Source of the DNA: Phycisphaerales bacterium
GTDB lineage: Bacteria > Planctomycetota > Phycisphaerae > Phycisphaerales > UBA1924
Assembly: GCA_029260515.1 (NCBI GenBank)
Contig: JAJDDC010000095.1
Coordinates: forward strand, 62,001-126,000
DNA length: 64,000 bases
Direction: 5' to 3'
Both the position numbers and the translations under genes were made by a program. The notes below the pieces were generated by a model, which was not told the DNA's origin, made no database searches, and worked only from the letters and a program-made list of their open reading frames with translations. The stretch's first letter is position 1; every line of letters starts with the position of its first letter. This document shows positions 34,012-43,746 of this stretch, in pieces.

Positions 34012-34441
34012 CGACGCGTGCGCCCTCCGTCATCGCCAGGTCGGCGTCCTCGCCAATACCACGGAGGGCGGCGTACTTGCTCACGACCTGCTGCATGCCC
34101 ATCTCGATCGGGACGTAGACTGTGCCGGCCTCCGCGTCGGTCCAGCCGTAGCCGGCCAGTCGTTCGAGCGACTCGGCCCGGTAGCCCTCGTACTCCTCGG
34201 ACAGGCCCACACCCTCTTGCTTCTGCGCCTTCACCTGCGAGACGTAGGTGTTGAAGTACGCGATCAGGATGAGCACGACGGCGGCGACGCCGAGCACCAT
34301 GCCCACGAAGGTGATCGCCAGCGCCGTCGGCGTGGCGTGCGAGCCGTGCTCGATCTGCGGGGCCCCCTCGTCCGTCGAGTGCTGGTGCCACTCGTCGGGA
34401 CGCTCGGCCAGGATCGGGGTCTCGTGGGTGCTGTCGCTCAT
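34001..34441 (-). CDS. single-pass membrane protein between the Act and oxidase genes
   Basis: I recognise no family. The 146-residue protein has a His/Glu-rich N-terminus of about 40 residues, one membrane helix (AITFVGMVLGVAAVVLILIAY) and a soluble C-terminal part of about 75 residues (EEYEGYRAESLERLAGYGW and IEMGMQQVVSKYAAL). It overlaps the SCO gene by 11 bases and follows actF by 166 bases. Its position and size suggest an accessory subunit of the Act/caa3 assembly. GGAG lies 9 bases before the ATG. Confidence 0.75.
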   Translation of the reverse strand: MSDSTHETPILAERPDEWHQHSTDEGAPQIEHGSHATPTALAITFVGMVLGVAAVVLILIAYFNTYVSQVKAQKQEGVGLSEEYEGYRAESLERLAGYGWTDAEAGTVYVPIEMGMQQVVSKYAALRGIGEDADLAMTEGARVDAP

Positions 34442-34607
34442 GGCCTGTCGCTCCGCGCCGGGACCGTCTTTCGCGGCCTCCGGTCATATCCTGCTATCTA
34501 AGAATCATTCTCGTCTAACCGGATTTTGTCCATCTCGTTCGTTTTCGGGGCCATCCTGGCCCATAGATTCGGTTCGGCGTGCAGGCCCCTCGCCCGGGGC
34601 GTCTCCT

Positions 34608-35966
34608 CTACACGTAGTTCGCGTGCTTCAGGGCCTCGTGCATGGTCGGGTCCTTGAGCGGGACCAGCGGCCCGCGGGTCACCTGGCGGACGACGAAGAA
34701 GCCCCACAGGCAGATCGGCGAGACGATGCCGGCCGCGTCGAGCCACCACCCGCCCACGCCCGGGTTCGCCTCGGCGTAGCCGGCCGCGTACACCATCGGG
34801 CGCACGATCCAGACCATGTCCGCGATCGTGATCAGGATCATGTACACACCCATCGCGGCCAGGAGCCCGGTCGAGCGCTTCACCCGACGGAAGAGCAGGA
34901 TGCAGAAGGGCACGACGAAGTGCCCGAAGCACAGGATCAGGAACAGCGGCATGTACCCGCCGGTTTGCTGTCGGTAGACGAACCAGGCCGTCTCCTCCGG
35001 GATGTTGGAGTACCAGATCAGGAAGTACTGGCTGAAGGCGATGTAGGTCCAGAAGACGGTGAACGAGAGCATGAGCTTGCCGAGGTCGTGGAAGTGCTCC
35101 TCGGTGACCGCGCCCGTCAGTCGCCCCTTGAGGCGGATGGCCGCCAGGATCACGACGACGACCGAGACGCTCGACAACGCGGCCGAGGCGAAGTAGTACA
35201 CGCCCCACATCGTCGAGAAGAAGCGGAAGTCCATGCTCATCAGGAAGTCGAAGGAAAAGAAGGCCGTCGTGAGCGCGAACGCGAGCAGGCCCCAGCCCGA
35301 CATGAACCTGGCCTTGCGCCCCAGGGCGCGGTCGCCGGTCTCGTCCTGCTTGCGGCTCAGCGCGAGCAGGCGCTGGGAGATGCCGATCCAGACCAGGCCG
35401 TAGACAACGTACCTGGCCACGAAGAGCCCGCCCGAGAGGAAGGGCTGCTTGGCGTCGATTAGGTGGTTCTCGCCGGCGGGGATCTTGAGCCATTCGAGCA
35501 GGACACCGCCCGAGACGAGCTCGATGATGACGACCCCGCCGAGCATCACCCAGCAGACCCACAGGACCGAGGCGACGTTCTCGAACTGGCGGCGGACGGT
35601 GCTCGCCCAGCCCGCGTTGACCGAGTGGAAGGCCATGACGAAGAACATGGAGCCGAGGCTCATCGCTGTCGCGGTGAACAGGCCGATCTCGAAGGCGCCC
35701 AGAGCATGGCGTGGGTCGTAGACGAACGCGCCGAGGACGGTGAGCACGAAGGCGATGAGGCCGACGAACAGCAGCCCGGTCGAGAGGGTCGCGCCCGCGT
35801 TGTCGGGGAGGGTGATGTTGTCCTTGCGCATCGCCGGGTGGGCCGCGATCCGATCGAGGCGGGCCCGCCAGGCCTTGTCGGTAAGCACGGGCATCGTCGT
35901 CGCGCGCTGCGGGATGGGTGTGCGCGTCGGGTCGTTCGCCGGGGCGTTGGTGGGCGCCTGACTCAT
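34608..35966 (-). CDS. actF: alternative complex III subunit ActF
   Basis: The 452-residue protein has about ten membrane helices and resembles the NrfD-like ActC but is shorter and without quinone-site character. Landmarks are FVMAFHSVNAGWASTVRRQ, PFLSGGLFVARYVVYGLVW (with the preceding residues), FFSFDFLMSMDFRFFSTMWG, and YSNIPEETAWF. It pairs with ActC in the membrane part of the complex and may take part in proton movement. Its ATG overlaps the actE stop by ATGA. Gene order actABCDEF is complete. Confidence 0.92.
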   Translation of the reverse strand: MSQAPTNAPANDPTRTPIPQRATTMPVLTDKAWRARLDRIAAHPAMRKDNITLPDNAGATLSTGLLFVGLIAFVLTVLGAFVYDPRHALGAFEIGLFTATAMSLGSMFFVMAFHSVNAGWASTVRRQFENVASVLWVCWVMLGGVVIIELVSGGVLLEWLKIPAGENHLIDAKQPFLSGGLFVARYVVYGLVWIGISQRLLALSRKQDETGDRALGRKARFMSGWGLLAFALTTAFFSFDFLMSMDFRFFSTMWGVYYFASAALSSVSVVVVILAAIRLKGRLTGAVTEEHFHDLGKLMLSFTVFWTYIAFSQYFLIWYSNIPEETAWFVYRQQTGGYMPLFLILCFGHFVVPFCILLFRRVKRSTGLLAAMGVYMILITIADMVWIVRPMVYAAGYAEANPGVGGWWLDAAGIVSPICLWGFFVVRQVTRGPLVPLKDPTMHEALKHANYV

Positions 35967-36778
35967 GACTCGCCTCCGTCCTCGGCTGGCGCCGGCTCGG
36001 GCCTCCGCCGGAGCAGCTCGGCCCGGGCCGACTCGGGGATCGCGGGCGAGTCGATCGCCATGCTCTGCGAGGCCTGCAGCGCCCGGATATAGGCGATGAT
36101 GGCCCACGTCTCCTCGGGCGTGACGTTGTGCCCGTAGGCGGGCATGCGGTTGGCGCCGGTGATCTCGTTCCAGAGACCGTTGCGGACGACGTCGTAGATG
36201 TACCCGTCCTTCGCGGTCCGCTGCGATCGGTCGGTGTACTTGGGGTCGTGGAAGTTGGCGGGGATCGGGGTCATGCCGGCCTTGGCAACCATGCCCTGGC
36301 CGTCGCCAACGTAGCCGTGGCACGCGACGCAGTTGATGTTGAACTTCTCGCGACCCAGGGCCAGCATCTCGGGCGTGACCTCGACGGGCATGACGTCGAG
36401 GAAATCGTCGGGCCCACCGCCGGGCTCGCGCCCGCGAAAGAACGCGTCGTCGTCTGCAAGGAACGAGGACCGCTCGGTCATGTAGCCGGCGGCCCACGCC
36501 TCGGCGCCGTAGGTCGCGGGGTCGAAGCTGCGACGCCCGAATGCGATCGTGCCCGCCTCGGGGACGCGCTGTGTGCGGGACGAGCCGTCCTGGAGCGCGA
36601 AGAACTCGGTCTCCGACTGTGGCTTCCACTTGGGCTGCTTGTCCATGTCGGGCAGGATGCGGCGCGGGCGGGCGTCGGTGCGATCGCCGCGGCAGCCGGA
36701 CATGGGCGCCGCGATCGCCAGCGCCGCGCCCAGCAGGGCCAGCCCGGTCAGCAGTTGGTTCGTGCGGGGGCGGGCCAT
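35963..36778 (-). CDS. actE: alternative complex III subunit ActE, monoheme cytochrome c
   Basis: The 271-residue protein has a lipoprotein-type signal ending in PMSGC, a linker of about 120 residues, and a cytochrome c domain with the heme motif CVACHG and a likely Met ligand in GANRMPAYGH. It is one of the two c-type subunits that pass electrons from ActA to the oxidase. The gene starts in the last base of the actD stop (TGATG) and ends in ATGA with actF, so translation is coupled on both sides. Confidence 0.93.
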   Translation of the reverse strand: MARPRTNQLLTGLALLGAALAIAAPMSGCRGDRTDARPRRILPDMDKQPKWKPQSETEFFALQDGSSRTQRVPEAGTIAFGRRSFDPATYGAEAWAAGYMTERSSFLADDDAFFRGREPGGGPDDFLDVMPVEVTPEMLALGREKFNINCVACHGYVGDGQGMVAKAGMTPIPANFHDPKYTDRSQRTAKDGYIYDVVRNGLWNEITGANRMPAYGHNVTPEETWAIIAYIRALQASQSMAIDSPAIPESARAELLRRRPEPAPAEDGGES

Positions 36779-37422
36779 CAGTCCTCGTCCTCCACAAGTT
36801 CGACGCGGTCGGCGCCGAGCGAATCGAGCAGCTCGCGGGTTCGCGCCGGGTCGAAGTTCGGGTCGCTCGCCTCGATGCACACGAAGAAGCGATCGTCGCT
36901 GACCTGCAGGAATCGCTCCTTGGAGAACAGCGGGTGGTGGAACCGGGGCAGTCCGTTGAGCGCGAGCATGCCGAGAAGGCAGGTGAACGCCGTGATCAGC
37001 ACGCCCAGCTCGAACGTGATCGGGGCGAACGGCTCCCAGGCCGCGTACGGCTTGCCCTGCACCACCAGCTCGTAGTCCAGGTTCATCCAGAACTGCATCG
37101 CAAGGGCGCCGCCCACACCCGTCGCGGCGCCGCCGAAGGCGAGCAGGGGCAGGATCGTCCGCTTGATGCCCATCGCCTGCTCGATGCCATGGATCGGGAA
37201 CGGTGTGAGCACGTCCCACCTGGTGTACCCCGCGTCGCGGACCTTCTCGGCGGCGTGGTAGACGGCGGGCGTCTTGGAGAACTCGGCGCTGACGCCGTAC
37301 ACACGCTTGCCCTCGCGCGTCACGTACCTCGGACGCGGGCGCGGGACGAATGGGAAGTACTCGCTCGCCAGCGCCATGATCTCGTCGCGGCTGGGCGGCT
37401 TGGGGATCGGGAGCTTGGGCAT
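36778..37422 (-). CDS. actD: alternative complex III subunit ActD (DUF3341)
   Basis: The 214-residue protein has the DUF3341 pattern: a soluble N-terminal part with YGVSAEFSKTPAVYHAAEKV and YTRWDVLTPFPIHGIEQAMGI, then two membrane helices (PLLAFGGAATGVGGALAMQF and ITFELGVLITAFTCLLGML), and a C-terminal beta segment with RFLQVSDDRFFVCIEA. It is a structural membrane subunit of the Act complex. The genes actC and actE overlap it by one base each (TGATG). Confidence 0.93.
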   Translation of the reverse strand: MPKLPIPKPPSRDEIMALASEYFPFVPRPRPRYVTREGKRVYGVSAEFSKTPAVYHAAEKVRDAGYTRWDVLTPFPIHGIEQAMGIKRTILPLLAFGGAATGVGGALAMQFWMNLDYELVVQGKPYAAWEPFAPITFELGVLITAFTCLLGMLALNGLPRFHHPLFSKERFLQVSDDRFFVCIEASDPNFDPARTRELLDSLGADRVELVEDED

Positions 37423-39035
37423 CAGTGACCCCCCCCGTGCGCGGATTCCGCGATCGGATCGTGCTCGTCGTCGTGCCCGTGCGGGTCGGCGTCGGGCATG
37501 ACGGCCTTGAGCTCTGCCATCGCGAACATCGGCAGGAACTTGATGAACAGCAGGAACAGCGTCAGGAAGATGCCGCACGAGCCGACGAACGTGAAGATGT
37601 CCACCCACGTGGGGTAGAACATGTGCCACTCGCCGGGCAGGAACGCCCGGTGCAGGCTCGTCACGATGATGACGAACCGCTCGAACCACATGCCGATGGT
37701 CACGAAGATCGCGACCACCCACACCGCCCAGGGGTTCTGACGCACCTTGCGGAACCAGAAGACCTGCGGCGAGAGGACGTTGCACGAGATCATCGTCCAG
37801 TACGCCCACCAGTATGGAGCGACCCGCGGGTTCACCCGGTTGTTGGCGAACGCCTCGAACTCGAACTTGTTGGCCCCGTACCAGGCGATGAAGAACTCCA
37901 TCGAGTACGCGAAACCGACCATCATGCCCGTCACGAGCAGGATCTTGGCCATGTTCTCGATGTGACGCAGGGTCAGCAGATCCTTGAAGTTCGGGAGCAG
38001 CGCCCGCAGCGGGATCAGCAGGAACAGCACCATCGCGAAGCCGCCGAAGATGGCGCCCGCGACAAAGTACGGCGGGAAGATCGTCGTGTGCCAGCCGGGC
38101 AGAACCGATGTCGCGAAGTCGAACGACACGATCGAGTGCACCGACAGCACGAGCGGTGTCGAGATGCCCGCGAGGATCAGGTACGCGACCTCGTAGCGGT
38201 GCCAGTGGCGGCTCGAGAACCGCCAGCCGACGCTGAGCAGGCCGTAGATAAACGCGCGGAGCGTGTCGGGCCTGGGCATCGGCGGCGTGAGTGTCCGCCC
38301 GCCGGGCAGCGCGAGGGTGAACCGGCGCGACACGCCCAGTCGCAGGCGCCGATCCGCGCGGTCGCGGAGCGTCGCCAGGTCCGGGATCATGCCCATGTAC
38401 CAGAACAGGAGCGAGACGGTCGCGTACGTCGAGACGGCGAAGACGTCCCAGAGCAGGGGCGAGCGGAAGTTGGGCCAGATGGTGTTGGAGTTGGGGATCG
38501 GGAAGAGCATCCAGGCCATCCAGACGCGTCCGACGTGGATGCCGGGGAAGATGCCGGCGCAGATGACGGCGAAGATCGTCATCGCCTCGGCCGACCGGTT
38601 CACCGCCGTCCGCCACTTCTGCTTGAACAGGCACAGGATCGCGGAGATCAGCGTGCCGGCGTGGCCGATACCGATCCAGAACACGAAGTTGGTGATGTCC
38701 CAGGCCCAGTCCACCTGGTTGTTGAGGCCCCAGACGCCGACGCCCGTGATGATGAGGTAGAGGATCATCCCCGTGCCGATGGCGGCGAGCGTGGAGGTGA
38801 TCGTGATCGCGATGAACCACCACTTGGGGGGCGGGTCCTCGACGTAGCCCGAGACGATCTGCGTGACCTCGCCGATGGTGCGGTCCGACAGGACCAGGGG
38901 TGGTCGGACGGCGGGGTCCTCGACGAGCGAGCCGTCGCCCAGGGCCTCGATCTCGACGTCGCGCCCGAGGGCGGCGTCGTCGCGGAGGCCCGCGAGGCGC
39001 TCGGCCGTCACCTTGTCGGGGTGGATCGAGCTCAT
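37422..39035 (-). CDS. actC: alternative complex III subunit ActC (NrfD family)
   Basis: The 537-residue protein has about ten membrane helices of the NrfD/PsrC type. Landmarks are [21 protein letters not shown] in pieces, the [13 protein letters not shown] segment, the [14 protein letters not shown] helix and [16 protein letters not shown]. The subunit forms the quinol-binding site next to the [3Fe-4S] cluster of ActB. It overlaps actB by ATGA and actD by one base. Confidence 0.95.
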   Translation of the reverse strand: MSSIHPDKVTAERLAGLRDDAALGRDVEIEALGDGSLVEDPAVRPPLVLSDRTIGEVTQIVSGYVEDPPPKWWFIAITITSTLAAIGTGMILYLIITGVGVWGLNNQVDWAWDITNFVFWIGIGHAGTLISAILCLFKQKWRTAVNRSAEAMTIFAVICAGIFPGIHVGRVWMAWMLFPIPNSNTIWPNFRSPLLWDVFAVSTYATVSLLFWYMGMIPDLATLRDRADRRLRLGVSRRFTLALPGGRTLTPPMPRPDTLRAFIYGLLSVGWRFSSRHWHRYEVAYLILAGISTPLVLSVHSIVSFDFATSVLPGWHTTIFPPYFVAGAIFGGFAMVLFLLIPLRALLPNFKDLLTLRHIENMAKILLVTGMMVGFAYSMEFFIAWYGANKFEFEAFANNRVNPRVAPYWWAYWTMISCNVLSPQVFWFRKVRQNPWAVWVVAIFVTIGMWFERFVIIVTSLHRAFLPGEWHMFYPTWVDIFTFVGSCGIFLTLFLLFIKFLPMFAMAELKAVMPDADPHGHDDEHDPIAESAHGGGH

Positions 39036-42000
39036 GCGGTCACTCCGGTCGCGGCGCCGAGCACGCGGAGGCTGAGGGCATAGCCCTCGTCACGCAGCGT
39101 GCGGGCCTTGTCGTAGAAGAAGCCGTGTGTTTCGCTGTGCTCGCCCCCGCCGTCGTCTTCGCCGTGGCTATCCCCGCCGCTGTGGTCCTCGCCGTGCCCG
39201 CCGCCGTGGGCGAACGGGTCGTGGGCGATGCGGTGCTCGTGGTCCTCGGGCCGCAGGTGCAGGAGCAGCGCCTCGTTGGGGTTGTTGATCCGCATCAGAT
39301 GTGTCGTGCGCGGGCGCGTGTCGAGGTAACCCAGCAGCATGTACGACCGCTGGTTGTCGCGCCAGGCCGACACCTTGCTCTTGGGGTCGAGGATGTCGCC
39401 GAAGACGATCGACTCGGTCGGGCAGGCCTGCTGGCACGCGACCTGGAAGAACCCGTCGGGGATGGGGGCCTCGTAGTTCGGATCGTCCTTGGTCGTGTTC
39501 TGGGCGCGGTCCCAGATGCCGCGGACCTTGACTTCCTGGCGGGCCTCGTTGACGCGCTGGATGCAGTAGGTGCACTTCTCCATCACACCACGCGAGCGGA
39601 CGGTCACGTCCGGGTTGAGCTGCATCCGCTGGATCTCTTCGAGCTTCTCGCGCAGACGCGGCGGGATGAGGTTCTTGTTGAGGTCCTTCTGCTGGACCGC
39701 GCCGTCGCCCAGCAGCTCCTCGCCGTAGAACCGCCCGTTGTACTTGTTCCAGCCCCACTCGAAAAAGTTGAAGCGACGCACCTTGTACGGGCAGTTGTTG
39801 GCGCAGTACCGGGTGCCGATGCACCGGTTGTAGGCCATGTCGTTCGTCCCCTCGTCGCCGTGGGTCGTCGCGTTGACCGGGCAGACGGTCTCGCACGGCG
39901 CGTTCTCGCAGTGCACGCACGCGACGGGCTGCATCTGCATGCCCGAGGGGTCGTTGAGGTCCTCGCCCGAGAAGTAGCGGTCCACGCGGATCCAGTGCAG
40001 CTCGCGGCCCTTTGCCGTCTCGCGCTTGCCGACGATGGGGATGCTGTTCTCGCTCTGGCAGGCGATCGTGCACACGCCGCACCCGGTGCAGGTGGACATG
40101 TCGATCGTCATCCCCCACTGCGGGCCCTGGGCGTACGTCGAGCCGGGCGCCGCGTCGGTCCGCGACTGGTTCTGCGGGTTCTCGTAGATCGAGATGTTCG
40201 GGGGCGTGTGGCTCAGCTCGCCCAGCTGCTCGGCCAGGTGGATCGTGCTCACGCCGTGCTCGGCGCCGTAGATCTCGTCGGGGATCTGCTTGGGCGGCGC
40301 GTCGCCGTGCTCGTCCCACCATTTCTTGTCGAGCGAGCGGAGCACGGTGTCCCGCCCCGCCATGGTCCAATGGTTCTGTGTGCTGGCGATCGTGTACGTC
40401 GAGCCCGCGGCCCGGGCCGTCGCGCGTCGCCCGCCCGCGAGGCCGCTCGAACGCAGTGCGTAGGTGTTGAACCCGACCTGGTCGCCCACGTGCCCCGCGA
40501 AGCTGCGCCCGTAGCCCACGCGGAGCGCGACGACGTTGTCGGGCATGCCCGGCATGATCCAGACCGGCATCTCCAGCTCGCGCCCGTCGCAGGCGATCGT
40601 CGCCATCAACGCCTTGGGCATCTGCTGCTTGGTGTACGGGTTGTACTCGTCCTGCCACGTGTGCTCCGGCAGCAGGTCCATCGCCTTGGCGGTCGCCGGG
40701 CTCATGTACGCGGGGTTGTCCCACACGACCTTGGACGCCGGGTCGGGCAGTTCCTGGAGCCAGCCGCAGTTGGCCCAGCGCCCGTCGCCGACCATTCCTG
40801 GCGTGAACACGACCTCGAGCGATTCCAGCGTGGGCGCCGCACGCAGCGTCAACGCGCGGGCGGCCGCGGCGACCGTTCCCATGTTCACCGCCGCCCCGCC
40901 CTTCTGGCGGTCCGAGCCGGCCAGCAGCCCGTCGTGCAACGCCCGTTTCCAGGCCTTGTCGAACCCGGGCGTGTCGGCGGCCATGCCCAGGCGCGCCGCC
41001 CAAGTCTCGCGGACCAGCGTGTACCCCTCGGCGTTCTCGACGCCGGCGAGCAAGGCGAGCAGTTCGATCTCGCTCATCGCCGGGGCGTACAGCGGGGCGA
41101 TCATGGGCTGGATCGGGCTCAGCGTGCCGTCGTACGCCTCGGCGTCGCCCCACGACTCAAGAAAGTGCGCGCCGTTGAGCGCCCACGCCGACTCGTGCGC
41201 CGTCTCACTCGCCTGGACCGACCACGTGATCGTGTTCGGGATCGCGCCGAACTGGGCGGCGAAGTCCAGGTCCGCGGGCGCGTCGTAGATCGGGTTGGTG
41301 TCCACGCACACAAGCGTGTCAATCTCGCCCGCGCGCATCCGGTCGCACAGTGCCGCGATGCCCGCGGCCGAGTCGCCCGCCTCGTCGTCACTCATGGGCG
41401 AGACGAGCACGTGACGCCCGAGGGCGCCGATCGCGTCGTTGATCGCGTGGCACAACGCGTGCACCGCCGCGGGCTGACCCGGGCCCGCGATCACCACACC
41501 GCCCGGCCCATCGCGCAGGTCAGCGGCGATCTGCTCGACGACGACCGGGTCGATGCCAGCGCCGTCCGGGATCTGTACACCCGCGAGGCCAGCGCCCCGA
41601 GAACCCAGCACCTCGCGGGCGAGGGCGACGGCGAACGCCGTGATCTGCGAGGGCGCCATCCGCAGTCGGTGGTCGGCGGCCGAGCCCGTCCCGGTCGGGC
41701 ACGCCTCGAGCACGTACAGGCGGCTCATCTCGTCGCCCGCGTGGCGCACGCGCCGTGTCGAGGCGAACTGGCGCGCCGCGGCCAGCGAGGCAGGGCCCGA
41801 GCACAAGAAGTCAGAATCAAGGCTGAGGATGCACCGCGCGCCCTCGAGCTCGTGGTGGACGCGCATCGCGCCGCCGAACGCGCTGCGGGCGCCCTCGGCC
41901 GCGCCAGGCTCGTCGGCCGGGCTGTACGCGTGCCACGCGGCCTGCGGCCACCGCCGCATGACGCGGGCCTTCATCGCGTCGCGCGTCGGGCTCGATTTTT

Positions 42001-42637
42001 TATCAACCAAGAACGCGAGGCCGCGACCCTGCGTCGCATCGAACTGGGCGAAGTGCTCCGCGGACCAGCCCTTGAAGTCGTCCCACGTGGCGGCCAAACG
42101 CCCGCGCGCCGGGTTGTGGTACACGGGCGACTTGAGACGGTCGGGGTCGTAGAGCGTCAGCACGCTCGCCTGCGACCATGGGCTCGTCTTGCCCTGGTTG
42201 ATCGGGTGCAGCGGGTTGCCCTCGACCTTTGTCGGGCGCCCGCCGTGTGTCTCGATGAGCAGGCCCTCGGCGCCGCCCCCAGGCAGGGGCATCGATGTCG
42301 CGTAGTACAACGCCTGGCCCGGGATGATCTGCTCGGGCACGTCGGCCGAGTACGTCATGATGTGCCGCTCGGGGCGTCGGCAGCCGGGAAGCGTCGCCGC
42401 CCCAGCCAGCGCGAGCCCCGCGCCCATGAGCTTCATGAAGTCGCGGCGCGACTCGGCGTGCAGCTCCGACGCGCCCTTGGGGAACTCGCGCTCGAGGAAC
42501 TCGCGGAACTCGGGCGTGTCGCCGAACTCCTCGAGCGAACGCCACGTGCGGTCGGAGCCGCGGCCCTGTGGGCGCGGGTCGTCCACCGCCGCTGGCTTCT
42601 TCCCCTTCGTTGATGGGCACTGCTCGAGCTTGCTCAT
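39032..42637 (-). CDS. actB: alternative complex III subunit ActB, molybdopterin-like plus Fe-S
   Basis: The 1201-residue protein is the fused ActB: an N-terminal segment with a twin-arginine motif ([12 protein letters not shown], residues 63-74), a long molybdoenzyme-like domain that in this family has lost the cofactor, and a C-terminal ferredoxin-like domain. The cluster motifs read [42 protein letters not shown] and the last CTYC ... CQQACP, enough for three [4Fe-4S] and one [3Fe-4S]. It carries electrons from the quinol site towards the hemes. The start at 42637 has AAGGGCGAAG just upstream. Confidence 0.96.
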   Translation of the reverse strand: MSKLEQCPSTKGKKPAAVDDPRPQGRGSDRTWRSLEEFGDTPEFREFLEREFPKGASELHAESRRDFMKLMGAGLALAGAATLPGCRRPERHIMTYSADVPEQIIPGQALYYATSMPLPGGGAEGLLIETHGGRPTKVEGNPLHPINQGKTSPWSQASVLTLYDPDRLKSPVYHNPARGRLAATWDDFKGWSAEHFAQFDATQGRGLAFLVDKKSSPTRDAMKARVMRRWPQAAWHAYSPADEPGAAEGARSAFGGAMRVHHELEGARCILSLDSDFLCSGPASLAAARQFASTRRVRHAGDEMSRLYVLEACPTGTGSAADHRLRMAPSQITAFAVALAREVLGSRGAGLAGVQIPDGAGIDPVVVEQIAADLRDGPGGVVIAGPGQPAAVHALCHAINDAIGALGRHVLVSPMSDDEAGDSAAGIAALCDRMRAGEIDTLVCVDTNPIYDAPADLDFAAQFGAIPNTITWSVQASETAHESAWALNGAHFLESWGDAEAYDGTLSPIQPMIAPLYAPAMSEIELLALLAGVENAEGYTLVRETWAARLGMAADTPGFDKAWKRALHDGLLAGSDRQKGGAAVNMGTVAAAARALTLRAAPTLESLEVVFTPGMVGDGRWANCGWLQELPDPASKVVWDNPAYMSPATAKAMDLLPEHTWQDEYNPYTKQQMPKALMATIACDGRELEMPVWIMPGMPDNVVALRVGYGRSFAGHVGDQVGFNTYALRSSGLAGGRRATARAAGSTYTIASTQNHWTMAGRDTVLRSLDKKWWDEHGDAPPKQIPDEIYGAEHGVSTIHLAEQLGELSHTPPNISIYENPQNQSRTDAAPGSTYAQGPQWGMTIDMSTCTGCGVCTIACQSENSIPIVGKRETAKGRELHWIRVDRYFSGEDLNDPSGMQMQPVACVHCENAPCETVCPVNATTHGDEGTNDMAYNRCIGTRYCANNCPYKVRRFNFFEWGWNKYNGRFYGEELLGDGAVQQKDLNKNLIPPRLREKLEEIQRMQLNPDVTVRSRGVMEKCTYCIQRVNEARQEVKVRGIWDRAQNTTKDDPNYEAPIPDGFFQVACQQACPTESIVFGDILDPKSKVSAWRDNQRSYMLLGYLDTRPRTTHLMRINNPNEALLLHLRPEDHEHRIAHDPFAHGGGHGEDHSGGDSHGEDDGGGEHSETHGFFYDKARTLRDEGYALSLRVLGAATGVTA

Positions 42638-42710
42638 CTTCGCCCTTGCTCCGACGCCCGGCACGGGCGTGCGTCTCCGAAACCCCACACGGACTCACCC
42701 AAACACAATC

Positions 42711-43514
42711 TCAGTAGTGGCACGCCCCGCAGTAGTCCGGCGGATTGCGCCGCAGTGACTCGACGAGTTGCTCGGGTGTTAGCCCGCCGTGCTCCTCGTC
42801 CACACGCTCCTCGGGCGGGACCGCGAACCACTCGTTCTCGACCCAGATCAGGTCCGTGATCCGGTCCGGGGGCACAAGGTTCTTGCCCGGGTCGCGGTGG
42901 CAGTCCAGGCACCAGCCCATGCTCAGCGGCTGGGCCTGGTACACGACCGGCATCCCCTTGATCTGACCGTGGCACGAGTAGCAGCTCACGCCCGCAGACA
43001 GGTGCACCGAGTGCGGGAAGTTGGCGTAGTCGGGGATCACGTGGATCTGGCGCCACGCGATCGAGGCGCCGTGCTCGGACACGGGCAGGCCCGCGACCTC
43101 GTACTCGCGGATCTTCGCCTCGGCGCCCGCGGCGTCGCCCGCGTCGAGCAGGCCCTGGATCTCGTCGTACCGCTCGCCCGCCAGGTACGCGTCGCGGACG
43201 AAGGCGGTCTTCTCCTCGACGCCCTGGAGCTTGGTCGCCTGGTGGCAGCCGTAGCACGTGTGCACGCTCGGGATGTTGGCGTGCTTGGACTCGTCGATGT
43301 GCGAGTGGCAGTAGCGGCAATCGATGCCGAGCTTGCCCGCGTGGATCTGATGGTTGAACCCGCTGCCGGGCTGGACGGGCATGTACCCGACCTCCCAGAA
43401 CTTGGGCGTGAAGTAGTACCAGACGCCGCCGACGGTCAGGACGCCCCCGCCCATCGCCGCCATCGCGCCGAGCGTCGGGAGCACGTTCATCCATCGTGGA
43501 AAGAGTGCGGACAC
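42711..43514 (-). CDS. actA: alternative complex III subunit ActA, pentaheme cytochrome c
   Basis: The 267-residue protein has one N-terminal membrane helix (about residues 12-35) and five CxxCH heme motifs at residues 66-70, 87-91, 178-182, 202-206 and 262-266. This is the usual ActA set. It collects electrons from ActB and passes them to ActE or the oxidase. The GTG at 43514 is the start because AAGGAG (43524-43529) lies 9 bases upstream. A TTG at 43583 lies upstream of the probable -10 box and is unlikely. It is the first gene of the run. Confidence 0.95.
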   Translation of the reverse strand: MSALFPRWMNVLPTLGAMAAMGGGVLTVGGVWYYFTPKFWEVGYMPVQPGSGFNHQIHAGKLGIDCRYCHSHIDESKHANIPSVHTCYGCHQATKLQGVEEKTAFVRDAYLAGERYDEIQGLLDAGDAAGAEAKIREYEVAGLPVSEHGASIAWRQIHVIPDYANFPHSVHLSAGVSCYSCHGQIKGMPVVYQAQPLSMGWCLDCHRDPGKNLVPPDRITDLIWVENEWFAVPPEERVDEEHGGLTPEQLVESLRRNPPDYCGACHY

Positions 43515-43573
43515 GCCCTGGGGCTCCTTCGTCGCATTCCCCGGGCGCTGCGGGCCCCCGGCGAAGGTCCGAG

Positions 43574-43579
43574 AGGATA
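43574..43579 (-). promoter_or_regulatory. candidate -10 box of the act/cox run
   Basis: TATCCT on the minus strand, about 60 bases before the actA GTG, leaves a leader of about 50 bases with a good Shine-Dalgarno. No clear -35 element is visible. Confidence 0.4.
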
Positions 43580-43671
43580 GCAAGGGCTAAGTGTGGACGC
43601 ATTGCTGCCACGCCGAAATTCTGGGCCGCCCGGCATACCCTGTGCTGGCCGCGTCACTGTCTGACCGGAAT

Positions 43672-43686
43672 TGAGACTGGGTCTCA
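43672..43686. promoter_or_regulatory. inverted repeat between actA and ctaA
   Basis: TGAGAC, TGG, GTCTCA is a perfect 6+6 palindrome in the 232-base divergent region. It sits 60 bases before the ctaA start and about 90 bases from the act promoter candidate. A regulator could control both directions from here. Confidence 0.4.
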
Positions 43687-43746
43687 TTTGCGCGCGGCCA
43701 GGCGATCGGGTCAACTCACCAGCCGCCCCTTCGCACGGAGCACGCG

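Noticed and set aside
34501..34511. Short palindrome AGAAT-C-ATTCT in the gap between actF and the next gene
   Set aside because: With 5-base arms it can occur by chance, and I found no second copy. The gap may hold a promoter, but I cannot place its boxes.
38900..42613. A 1237-codon open frame on the plus strand, opposite actB
   Set aside because: It is the antisense shadow of a GC-rich gene. It has no Shine-Dalgarno and an Arg/Val/Ala composition, and it crosses actB, whose protein motifs are certain.
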